A DNA stretch of 64,000 bases from the NCBI GenBank assembly GCA_001897795.1, contig MKUL01000013.1, positions 126,747 to 190,746 of the forward strand. Reading direction: 5' to 3'. Source of the stretch: Alphaproteobacteria bacterium 41-28 (GTDB taxonomy: Bacteria > Pseudomonadota > Alphaproteobacteria > UBA9655). Made by a program: the position numbers and the translations under genes. The notes beneath the pieces were generated by a model that was not told the DNA's origin, searched no databases, and saw only the letters and a list, made by a program, of their open reading frames with translations. Positions 1 through 7,092 of the stretch are shown here, one piece after another. Each line of letters opens with the position of its first letter. Within the stretch, counting starts at the first letter, position 1.

Positions 1-209
1 ACAACGGTTTGATGAACAAAAGGGGTTTTGATATCTTTTAACAAAGGACTAACAACCAGCACCACCTCTTGAGGCGTCATAAGATGAACTAAGTCGAGAA
101 CATAGTGCAGTACAGGACGTCCTCCCAAGGGATGAAGAATTTTAGGCACGTCTGACTTCATTCGTGTCCCATGGCCCGCAGACAAAATAAGAATTTGCAG
201 ATTATTCAT
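1..209 (-). CDS. glmU: GlmU N-terminus (partial, runs off the window start)
   Basis: The minus strand reads from an ATG at 209 through the window edge without a stop, giving about 69 residues. The N-terminus has the nucleotidyltransferase signature: [12 protein letters not shown] at about residues 8-19, followed by [17 protein letters not shown]. This matches the uridylyltransferase domain of bifunctional GlmU, which makes UDP-N-acetylglucosamine for peptidoglycan and lipopolysaccharide. The usual LAAGKGTRM is varied to LSAGHGTRM. The acetyltransferase half lies outside the window. It is divergent from secB, with about 150 bases between the two starts. A stand-alone nucleotidyltransferase of the same family cannot be excluded from this fragment. 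Confidence 0.85.
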   Translation of the reverse strand, partial: MNNLQILILSAGHGTRMKSDVPKILHPLGGRPVLHYVLDLVHLMTPQEVVLVVSPLLKDIKTPFVHQTV

Positions 210-363
210 CAATTTTTAACCTATAAGTGGGATGGTCTTAGCACAGGTTATAAGGATTCGCTAGGACTGATCCTATCAAAAAAAGTAACAAAATCTTTCT
301 AACCCTTGTTTTTCCTTTTATTTTTGCCTAGTATTATACAAGAATTTTTTGAAAGGAAAAAAA

Positions 364-873
364 ATGGCAACTAAAAAACCAAACTCTGAAGCGACACCAG
401 AGGCTGATGTTAAAGCTCCCCTTATGGTGAATGCTCAATATGTGAAGGATCTTTCTTTTGAGAATCCTGCTCCCCTAACGAATATTACAGGAAATGAGGA
501 AAGGCCATCGATTTCTATTCACATTGAGGCTCAAGCGCATAATTTAGCGGATCGATCCTTTGAAGTCACCTTGCGTATCCGCGTTGATGCCAAGAAAAAA
601 GAAGCCCAAGTCTTTTTATTAGACCTCGAATATGCTGGGGCTTTTACGATCGGAGAGGAAGTTCCAGAGGAATACCTCCGCCCGATTCTCATGATCGAAT
701 GCCCTCGGATTCTCTTCCCCTTTGCCCGTAACATCGTTTCTATGACAACCCAAGAAGGTGGCTATCCAGCTCTTCTCCTAACGCCTGTAGATTTTGCGGA
801 TCTTTACCAACGTCAAGTCGCTCAAGAACAATCCCAGGAAGAAAAATCAAAAAGACCAGAAATATTACAGTAA
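364..873 (+). CDS. secB: Protein-export chaperone SecB
   Basis: A 169-residue SecB, the cytoplasmic tetrameric chaperone that keeps precursors unfolded and hands them to SecA. Family segments are clear: the first beta strand region with NAQYVKDLSFENP, the central SFEVTLRIRVDA and VFLLDLEYAGAF, and the C-terminal block with CPRILFPFARNIVS followed by the GYPALLLTPVDFADLY stretch. The ATG at 364 is preferred over an in-frame TTG at 349 because GAAAGG sits at 351-356, about 7 bases upstream. The gene is divergent from glmU and 9 bases upstream of the transporter gene, so the two may be co-transcribed. The many exported proteins in this window fit a need for SecB. Confidence 0.95.
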   Translation: MATKKPNSEATPEADVKAPLMVNAQYVKDLSFENPAPLTNITGNEERPSISIHIEAQAHNLADRSFEVTLRIRVDAKKKEAQVFLLDLEYAGAFTIGEEVPEEYLRPILMIECPRILFPFARNIVSMTTQEGGYPALLLTPVDFADLYQRQVAQEQSQEEKSKRPEILQ

Positions 874-882
874 TCGGGGATT

Positions 883-1794
883 ATGAGTAGGTATAGAAGC
901 ACGATGCTACCTGCCTCCCATTCTTCCGTAAAGCGAGGAATCTTATTTATGGTCCTCGCGATGCTTATTTTCTCGATTCTTAATGCGATTATTAAGGACA
1001 CGACAACCCAGTATAGTCCCATTCAGCTCGTCTTTTTTCGTTGTTTTTTTGCAGCAATTCCTGCGGCTTCTTTCCTTGTTATTCGAGGAGGATGGATGCT
1101 TCCTTCACCTTTTGAATGGAAAACTCATCTTAAGAGAGCCTTCCTTTTAGCCAGTGGACTGTCCATTCTTTTTTTAGGGATTGGCATGCTTCCTCTTTCT
1201 AACTCTATGGCTCTTTATTTTTCTGCAACCCTCTTTCTTGTTATTTTATCCTACCCTATTTTGCAGGAAAAGATCGGACTCATTCAGGGAATGTCTGTTA
1301 TTATAGGCTTTGTTGGCGTTTTGATTATTGCTAAACCCGGCGGAGATGTTTTTCATTGGGGGACACTTTTTGTAATTATGGGCGCATTTTTGGAGTCAGC
1401 TTACAATCTTTACGGCCGTCTTCTCTCAACGACACACAACAGTTATATGCTCACATTCTTGGGAACCTTAATCCCTGCGCTTTTAATTCTCTTTGCTCTT
1501 CCCTTCGTTTGGGTCACGCCAGATTTTTGGGGTTGGATTGCTTTGATCTGTTTAGGTCTTGGAGGTGGTTTAGGACAACTTTGTGTCACATTTGCTTATT
1601 CTCATGCTCCCGCCGGTATGCTTGCCCCAATGATTTATTCGGCCATGCTGTGGAGCGTTATGCTGGATATTATACTCTATGGCAATTGGCCGACTCAGTC
1701 CTTATTCATAGGCTGTGGAATTATTATTGCCTCTGGACTTATGATCGTCTTCACTGAACCAAAACACAATGTATCGAAGCAGCAAGAATCATGA
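883..1794 (+). CDS. EamA/DMT-family transporter
   Basis: A 303-residue inner-membrane protein with about ten hydrophobic segments in two tandem EamA-like repeats, the usual size and layout of the drug/metabolite transporter superfamily. The first repeat contains NAIIKDTTTQYSPIQLVFFR (about residues 35-55), a typical DMT opening. The second contains GLGGGLGQLCVTFAYSHAPA. Substrate cannot be read from sequence; in related intracellular alphaproteobacteria similar proteins import metabolites such as S-adenosylmethionine, but that is only an analogy. The ATG at 883 has GGGGA very close (876-880), so an ATG at 904 is an alternative. Just downstream is tRNA-Lys. Confidence 0.85.
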   Translation: MSRYRSTMLPASHSSVKRGILFMVLAMLIFSILNAIIKDTTTQYSPIQLVFFRCFFAAIPAASFLVIRGGWMLPSPFEWKTHLKRAFLLASGLSILFLGIGMLPLSNSMALYFSATLFLVILSYPILQEKIGLIQGMSVIIGFVGVLIIAKPGGDVFHWGTLFVIMGAFLESAYNLYGRLLSTTHNSYMLTFLGTLIPALLILFALPFVWVTPDFWGWIALICLGLGGGLGQLCVTFAYSHAPAGMLAPMIYSAMLWSVMLDIILYGNWPTQSLFIGCGIIIASGLMIVFTEPKHNVSKQQES

Positions 1795-1840
1795 TGAGGG
1801 TTGACCTCCTTTTAAGATACTTCTATTGTGCAGCAACTTA

Positions 1841-1916
1841 GGGCGCTTAGCTCAGTCGGTAGAGCATCTGACTTTTAATCAGAGGGTCGATGGTTCGAAT
1901 CCATCAGCGCCCACCA
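1841..1916 (+). tRNA. tRNA-Lys (anticodon UUU)
   Basis: A complete 76-base tRNA with encoded CCA. The acceptor stem gggcgct pairs with agcgccc, the D-arm contains agctcagtcggtagagc, the anticodon loop is cttttaa flanked by tctga/tcaga (anticodon TTT at 34-36), and the T-arm is atggttcgaatccat. The 3' CCA (1914-1916) is also the first part of the inverted repeat at 1914-1936. Confidence 0.97.
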
Positions 1917-1936
1917 GCCTTCGCTGCTTCGGCTGG
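1914..1936 (+). repeat. Short inverted repeat abutting tRNA-Lys (possible terminator)
   Basis: The arms ccagcc (1914-1919) and ggctgg (1931-1936) form a hairpin starting on the tRNA's CCA. A very similar arm-loop sequence occurs in opposite orientation at 58623-58653 inside the winged-helix regulator gene, so this is a repeat and not only a local terminator. No T-run follows. Confidence 0.6.
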
Positions 1937-2106
1937 CATCCCGGAATTTATAAAACCCTTCGCGACACCTTTTGGGGGAGAGCGTTAGGGTTTTTTAATA
2001 TCCGGGACCCGAAGTATTCATACTGTTTCTCCAGGTTCCGGGTACTAAGCCTCTCTATCACTCGCCCTGATGGGCTCATGAAGAGAGTCTAAGTCCCGGA
2101 ATGACG
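1936..2106. repeat. Family A palindromic repeat, copy A1
   Basis: The element starts with catcccggaattta and ends with taagtcccggaatgacg, which are imperfect inverted ends. The left half holds a hairpin with arms aaaaccct and agggtttt, followed by aatatccggga. The right half (about 2030-2105) is close to the reverse complement of the left half of copy A2 at 22787. It contains no gene and lies between tRNA-Lys and bdhA. Confidence 0.75.
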
Positions 2107-2254
2107 GGGCCAGAACTTTCTCCTCAGATATTAAGCCGCCCTTAATTTTTTTTTAATCATTATCTGGCATATTTATTACTTAAACACATCAAACATAGGA
2201 CTCAACTCATTTAAGAAGTTTCCAGGCGAAGGTGAAATGAAATCTTTGATAACG

Positions 2255-2273
2255 CGTCTTCAAACCGAAGACG
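2255..2273 (+). promoter_or_regulatory. Inverted repeat in the bdhA 5' region
   Basis: Perfect 7-base arms cgtcttc (2255-2261) and gaagacg (2267-2273) with a 5-base spacer, about 31 bases before the bdhA start. This could be an operator or an mRNA hairpin ahead of the ribosome binding site AGAGGAG. Function is inferred from position only. Confidence 0.35.
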
Positions 2274-2304
2274 TATACGGAGATCGCAAAAGAGGAGAAA
2301 CTAT

Positions 2305-3087
2305 ATGCGCCTCAAGGGAAAAGTTGCCATTGTAACAGGTGCCGCCAGCGGGATAGGAAAGGAAATTGCAGAGAAATTTGCATATGAAGGGGCAAAAGTT
2401 GTTATTGCAGATCTTGATGGCAACAAAGCTGAAATCGCTGCTAAAGCTCTTCAAAAGAGCAATCATGAAGCCATGGCCGTTGAAATGGATGTTACCAAGG
2501 AAGAACAAGTTGAAGCGGGTGTGGCAAAAGCTATTTCAGCTTATGGAGGCGTTGATATTCTTGTTAGTGATGCGGGAACTCAATTTATCTCTTCAATTGT
2601 AGATTTACCTTTTGATGAATGGAAAAGATTATTAGCCACTCATCTAGATGGAGCCTTCCTCACGACACGTGCTTGTCTAAAAAATATGTATAAAAGAGGA
2701 AAAGGAGGCAGCATTATTTATATGGGTTCAGTTCATTCCAAAGAAGCTTCTCCACTAAAAGCTCCCTATGTGACCGCTAAACACGGGTTGATTGGCTTGT
2801 GTGAAGTCGTCGCAAAGGAAGGAGCCGAGCACAAGGTTCGCGCCAACGTGATTTGTCCTGGATATGTACACACTTCTCTGGTTGAAAAACAAATTCCAAA
2901 TGAGGCAAAAGATTTAGGAATAAGCGAAGAGGATGTCATCAAAAAAGTGATGCTTAAAGATACGGTCGATGGAGAATTTACAACCACGGCAGACGTTGCT
3001 GATGTCGCTTTATTTTTTGCTTCATTCGATTCAAATGCCTTGACGGGCCAATCTCTTATTGTAAGCCATGGCTGGCGTATGCAGTAA
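2305..3087 (+). CDS. bdhA: 3-hydroxybutyrate dehydrogenase (SDR family)
   Basis: A 260-residue short-chain dehydrogenase that interconverts 3-hydroxybutyrate and acetoacetate with NAD. The Rossmann motif TGAASGIG is at residues 11-18; the catalytic residues are S142, Y155 and K159 (YVTAK). The segments [35 protein letters not shown] and the C-terminal [10 protein letters not shown] match the BdhA subfamily closely. The usual NNAG is SDAG here. RBS GAGGAG precedes the ATG. The adc start lies 16 bases past the stop, so the two genes form an operon around acetoacetate. The leucine cluster at 25-37 kb would supply the substrate. Confidence 0.93.
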   Translation: MRLKGKVAIVTGAASGIGKEIAEKFAYEGAKVVIADLDGNKAEIAAKALQKSNHEAMAVEMDVTKEEQVEAGVAKAISAYGGVDILVSDAGTQFISSIVDLPFDEWKRLLATHLDGAFLTTRACLKNMYKRGKGGSIIYMGSVHSKEASPLKAPYVTAKHGLIGLCEVVAKEGAEHKVRANVICPGYVHTSLVEKQIPNEAKDLGISEEDVIKKVMLKDTVDGEFTTTADVADVALFFASFDSNALTGQSLIVSHGWRMQ

Positions 3088-3103
3088 GTCGGGAGATTTT
3101 AAT

Positions 3104-3841
3104 ATGAATAAAGCAGACATAAAAGAATTCGCTTTTTCTATGCCCATAACTGCGCCTTCCTATCCCAGGGGGCCTTATCGCTTTATTAATCGGGAGTTTT
3201 TCACCGTTACTTATGAAACAGATATGGATAAATTAAAACAAGTGGTTCCTGAACCTCTGGAAGTGATAGATCCTCTCGTTAAATTTGAATTTATCCGTAT
3301 GCCAGATTCAACTGGATTTGGAAATTATATTGAATCGGGTCAAGTGATTCCCGTTATCTATAAGGGCAAAAAGGGTCTTTATTCACACGCAATGTATCTT
3401 AATGATGAATCACCCATTGCTGCAGGAAGAGAGATCTGGGGCTTTCCAAAAAAAATGGCAAGCCCAACTTTGCGAGTGGTACAAGAAACACTCATTGGGC
3501 AACTTCATTATGAGAACTGCCAAGTTGCTTTGGCAACAATGGGGTATAAATACAAAGAATTAGATATTCTAGAGGTACAGAAATCCCTTCTTGCCCCCAA
3601 CTACCTCCTTAAAATCATTCCTGACGTGGATGGGTCGCCCCGCATTTGTGAATTGGTCGAATATTATTTAGAAGATGTGACTGTCAAAGGGGCTTGGAGT
3701 GGTCCAGCAGCTTTACACCTTATTCCCCATGCTATGGCACCAGTGACTGATCTTCCTATTCGGAAAGTCCTTTCAGCAACACACATTTTGACAGATTTAA
3801 CCTTGCCTTATGGAAAGGTTATTTATGATTATTTAAAATAA
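3104..3841 (+). CDS. adc: Acetoacetate decarboxylase
   Basis: A 245-residue protein of the ADC family, which decarboxylates acetoacetate to acetone and CO2. The Schiff-base lysine region [12 protein letters not shown] is intact, with K116 as the expected catalytic lysine and K117 next to it. The segments [31 protein letters not shown] and [10 protein letters not shown] are nearly identical in pattern to the clostridial enzyme. E77 and R30 align with its other active-site positions. The ATG at 3104 is chosen over an in-frame ATG at 3068, inside bdhA, because GGGAG lies at 3091-3095. Acetone formation or regulation of the acetoacetate pool is the likely role; a related decarboxylase or aldolase activity cannot be ruled out. 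Confidence 0.93.
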   Translation: MNKADIKEFAFSMPITAPSYPRGPYRFINREFFTVTYETDMDKLKQVVPEPLEVIDPLVKFEFIRMPDSTGFGNYIESGQVIPVIYKGKKGLYSHAMYLNDESPIAAGREIWGFPKKMASPTLRVVQETLIGQLHYENCQVALATMGYKYKELDILEVQKSLLAPNYLLKIIPDVDGSPRICELVEYYLEDVTVKGAWSGPAALHLIPHAMAPVTDLPIRKVLSATHILTDLTLPYGKVIYDYLK

Positions 3842-3988
3842 TAGCTATTCCTTTAAGGTCTCGTTTGAATGAAGGAATTCTTGAGAAATATCAAAAGGTC
3901 AGGCGTCAGGTGCTGGGTGCAGGTCCTGTGGTCACAATGAGCCATGAGCTGCTTCACAAAAAATGCACCTTAAATGACTGAATCTTTA

Positions 3989-4807
3989 CTAAGGTTTTAC
4001 AGCAACGATTCCCAAACCTTCACGTCCATCCAGCTGCAGCTTATCAGGATAAGTCTTTCGTGCAAAATAAGAACAATCTTCAATTTCAAAGCCCGCTTTT
4101 TCAAAATGAACTCTCGCCGTATCCTTATCTAGAAAATTCATGAAAGGGGGAATATTATCCTTAGACTCGGGTACATATAAGGAAACGTTTTTCATGAACC
4201 CTGGCCAAGGATCACCTGCTTCCTTTTTAGCTTGGTATTCCTTTAAAAATTCATGTTCCCGCCAAACTCCCCAGTAAGGGGTATCCGTGCTTACAAAAAA
4301 TTTACCTCTACGTTTCAAAGCCTTAAAAACTCTCCTTAAAATCCTTTCGATTTTGTTGCCCTCGTAAAAGTGGAACATGCGCGAACTATGGAAGGCATCA
4401 ATCGATTCTTCTTCAAATGAAATGTCTTCAGGAAAGTTTCCCTTTCTTATTGAAAGCTTACAAGCATAAGTGTCAGGAATTGAATCTGTGAGTATTTGTA
4501 AATGGAGTGCATGGCTATCGGTTGCGATGACACGCAGTACTTTTTCTTGTAACGCGTGAGCTGTAGAAATTCCAAAGGATGCATCAAGATCAACGACACA
4601 ATCTGGTTTTTTGAGTCTGCAAAACTCTATGAAAGCTTCTCCAATTGGATCGAGATGGGTCAGCATAAATCCCAAGTTATTAGCCCGTTTAATAAGATAG
4701 GGAGAAAGAGACGCGGTTTCCGGCTTATGAGGTATTTTTATGGTAATGCTTCCCGCTTTAACAATCGCAAGCCCTTTTGATTCTTCGTAAATATAAGGAC
4801 GGGGCAT
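3989..4807 (-). CDS. Class I SAM-dependent methyltransferase-like protein
   Basis: A 272-residue protein on the minus strand. A Rossmann-like methyltransferase core is visible: CVVDLDASFGISTAHAL (motif I-like, with an altered glycine pattern), RVIATDSH (motif II acidic end), then SIDAFHSSRMFHFYEG and RRVFKALKRRGKFFVSTDTP, which resembles the VLKPGG-F segment. The glycine-rich loop reads DASFGIS, not DxGxGxG, so activity is less certain. Substrate is unknown. Neighbours are adc (convergent) and an exported protein in the same orientation upstream. No signal peptide is seen; it is probably cytoplasmic. Confidence 0.6.
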   Translation of the reverse strand: MPRPYIYEESKGLAIVKAGSITIKIPHKPETASLSPYLIKRANNLGFMLTHLDPIGEAFIEFCRLKKPDCVVDLDASFGISTAHALQEKVLRVIATDSHALHLQILTDSIPDTYACKLSIRKGNFPEDISFEEESIDAFHSSRMFHFYEGNKIERILRRVFKALKRRGKFFVSTDTPYWGVWREHEFLKEYQAKKEAGDPWPGFMKNVSLYVPESKDNIPPFMNFLDKDTARVHFEKAGFEIEDCSYFARKTYPDKLQLDGREGLGIVAVKP

Positions 4808-5023
4808 GAGATCTCTTTTGAGTTAAGTCGACTGAGCTGAGCTTAAGAAAAAAAGTCATATTTCTTTCATCTTACATTTATCATTTTAAACGATTTTTTT
4901 TTAAAAATCAAATTTTTGAATTGGCCATGAAACACCAAAATCCATCAAGAAATTGGGCTGGACTTTATTATTACCAATCAGAAATTATAAGCTTTCTTGA
5001 GATTTTGTAAGTCATCTTTATAA

Positions 5024-5060
5024 AAAGGTGAACAACTTGCATTGCAAGTTGTTCACCTTT
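5024..5060 (-). terminator. Strong hairpin terminator for the exported protein gene
   Basis: Perfect 18-base arms (5024-5041 and 5043-5060) around a single base. Read on the minus strand, the stem is followed at once by TTTTTATAAAG. This fits a rho-independent terminator for the gene ending at 5098. On the plus strand there is no T-run after the stem. Confidence 0.75.
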
Positions 5061-5097
5061 CAAGACCCATCAGTTGATAGCTCATTGGGTGCCAGCT

Positions 5098-6234
5098 TTA
5101 TTCGTTTTTCAGGTAGATGTTGTGTTCACCTTCTTTTGGAGTCTCACCACCTCTTTTAAAACGATAAATGTTTCTCCCATTTCTATCCAAGACATAAAAA
5201 TTATTATTCTTTTTACCTTTGTTTTCTTGGAAGAAAAAGTCTGCCAGCATTGTATAAAATTTGAGTTTCTCCTTCCTTATTTCAGCAAAGTCTGCGAAGT
5301 AGATCTTTTTACTTTCAGGACAAGAGTCTTTTTCTTTATATTTTTCGAATAAGCTATCCATTTCAGATGAGTAATCTTTCATTAAAGAATTTTCCTCATC
5401 AATATATAAATTATGATACTTCCGAACAGTTTCCTCATTCTTTAATGAATTATCTAGCCTTTCAAAAAGTGTCATAACTGTAATTGGATGCCTTCCTATG
5501 ATACGACGCTTCTTGTCATAAATGACTTTCATTTCGCCTTTACCATCATATCTTATTCTTTTGATGGAGGGCACATCTTCGTATCCTTTTACTTTGACCT
5601 CGGTCATTTTATTTTTACTTCGGGCAGCCGTTGTATGTTCTATTTTATTCCTTTCTTGTTCTTTTTTCTCTTTACCCTTTTTACGAGTCTTCTTCTTTTC
5701 ATATTCCTCTTTGACTCCACTTGTTACTCCCGCTCCGGCATATTCATTTCCTCCATGAATATCTACTTTATTGTCCTGTGTAATTTTAAAGTCGCTTACC
5801 TGTTCTTCGGAGTTATGCGTGGTTTCTTCTTCAAAAGTTTCCTTTTCTTGTTTGATAGGGCTATCTGTGTCATCTTCATGCACATCTCTATTAATCTCTA
5901 TAGGAACTATATTAGGAGTACCACGGGAATAAATACTCGTTATTCCTTCATATAACTTTGTAATTGTGTATTCGTTGGCTTTATTATGTTTTTTCTTTTT
6001 CTCAGAATCCTCTTTTGAAGTCTTGGTCTTTAAAGGATAATTTTTACCCTGTACGACCTCATATTCTGCTTTTTTAATCCTGCTTCCACTCTCGGCGATA
6101 TCATGGAGTTCTCTAGGAAGCTTTCCATCAGCCTGAAGGTTTGCAACTGACGCAAGTAAGCCTAACGTCAAGTATGCAGATGCTAATTTTAGCTTTGCAT
6201 TTAATTTTTGAATTTTTATAACTTTATCACACAT
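5098..6234 (-). CDS. Exported, lysine/glutamate-rich protein of unknown function
   Basis: A 378-residue protein starting with a Sec-type signal (hydrophobic stretch LASAYLTLGLLASVANLQA, likely cleavage near residue 36). The RBS AAAAGGAG is well placed before the ATG at 6234. The middle is low-complexity and highly charged, with KKKTRKKGKEKKEQERNK at about residues 180-200, and likely disordered. The C-terminal part is more ordered, with SLKNEETVRKYHNLYIDEE and an aromatic segment FYTMLADFFFQENK. I do not recognise the family. A secreted, disordered protein in a probable host-associated bacterium could be an effector, but nothing in the sequence shows this. Confidence 0.7.
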   Translation of the reverse strand: MCDKVIKIQKLNAKLKLASAYLTLGLLASVANLQADGKLPRELHDIAESGSRIKKAEYEVVQGKNYPLKTKTSKEDSEKKKKHNKANEYTITKLYEGITSIYSRGTPNIVPIEINRDVHEDDTDSPIKQEKETFEEETTHNSEEQVSDFKITQDNKVDIHGGNEYAGAGVTSGVKEEYEKKKTRKKGKEKKEQERNKIEHTTAARSKNKMTEVKVKGYEDVPSIKRIRYDGKGEMKVIYDKKRRIIGRHPITVMTLFERLDNSLKNEETVRKYHNLYIDEENSLMKDYSSEMDSLFEKYKEKDSCPESKKIYFADFAEIRKEKLKFYTMLADFFFQENKGKKNNNFYVLDRNGRNIYRFKRGGETPKEGEHNIYLKNE

Positions 6235-6594
6235 CTTAATCTCCTTTTGTTTTCTAGATGTTAGCCTGATTCATTCAGGTCATGTATGTATATATACACA
6301 ATTTTATACGGTTAAGCAATATATTTTTTGCATACAAGCAAAACATCTTTTCAAGATCATTTCACAGACTTAGTCCATATTTTATATGAATAACAATGAG
6401 ATAGATTATTATTTTTTGCACAAACAATGAAAGGTTTAAAAAATTTATTTTTTTAAACCAAAATTTTTCATAACGATTCGGAATTGGCTTTAGATAAGAT
6501 ATGTTCTATATATACATAAATTTATGTAGGGCCATAAAAAATAATTTGCATAGAAACCTAAATTGATGTTAGAGTGATACTGGAGGTGAGGAAA
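6235..6594. other. AT-rich intergenic region with palindromic sequences
   Basis: This gene-free stretch separates two divergent genes and so must hold both promoters. It is very AT-rich, with runs such as gtatgtatatatacac at about 6283-6299 and a perfect 16-base palindrome at 6513-6528. No RNA gene or ORF is supported. Confidence 0.5.
6513..6528. promoter_or_regulatory. Perfect 16-bp palindrome upstream of the XRE gene
   Basis: tacataaatttatgta is self-complementary and lies about 66 bases before the XRE start. XRE-type repressors bind short palindromes and often control themselves, so this is a candidate operator. It could also be chance in AT-rich DNA. Confidence 0.4.
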
Positions 6595-7056
6595 ATGTCT
6601 ACTTTGAGCGCCAATATCAAAAAGAAAATGGAAGAAAATAAGCTGTCTGCTCACGCACTTGAAAAGCAGGCAGGATTAAAACCAAGTGCGGTTCATAATG
6701 TTCTTTCTGGAAGATCTAAAAATCCAAGTGTTTCTCTCATTCAAACCATAGCTCAGGAACTTAATTGCACTGTTTCTGACTTGTTGGGAGAGAGCCCTTC
6801 AGTTTCCTTACTAAAAGAAGAATGGGGTAGGAGCCCGCGGATCTCGAACACAGAAGAAAAAATTCCTTGGAAAAGTGAGCTCTATATAAAAAGTCTTGAA
6901 ACAGTTAGCAAAATCCTTAAATCCCAAAATCTTCATATCCCAAAAGGACAAATTCTTGATTATGTTGATGAAGTCTATCTCTACTCCCTGAATAGTAAAA
7001 AAAATAATGTAGATAAGCATTTTGTGGAGTGGGTAATAAAACGAGGTTTAAAATAA
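6595..7056 (+). CDS. XRE-family transcriptional regulator
   Basis: A 153-residue protein with an N-terminal HTH_3 domain (about residues 5-62): LSAHALEKQAGLKPSAVHNV is the helix-turn-helix and SLIQTIAQELNCTVSDLLG the closing helices. The rest shows no known fold; it contains hydrophobic helices such as ELYIKSLETVSKILKSQ. The ATG at 6595 is selected because GGAGG at 6582-6586 lies 8 bases ahead; an in-frame GTG at 6574 has no such site. The kinase-like gene follows after 36 bases in the same orientation, so the two are probably co-transcribed. An operator candidate is at 6513. Confidence 0.85.
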   Translation: MSTLSANIKKKMEENKLSAHALEKQAGLKPSAVHNVLSGRSKNPSVSLIQTIAQELNCTVSDLLGESPSVSLLKEEWGRSPRISNTEEKIPWKSELYIKSLETVSKILKSQNLHIPKGQILDYVDEVYLYSLNSKKNNVDKHFVEWVIKRGLK

Positions 7057-7092
7057 CATTTAGCTTTTTAATTCTCCTAAAAGGAGTTTTTA

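Noticed and set aside
1826..2092. An 88-codon plus-strand frame.
   Set aside because: It runs through tRNA-Lys and repeat A1, so it is incidental.
5024..5060. Considered whether the 18-base perfect hairpin is a member of a dispersed repeat family.
   Set aside because: I found no second copy in the window, and its position and T-run fit a terminator.
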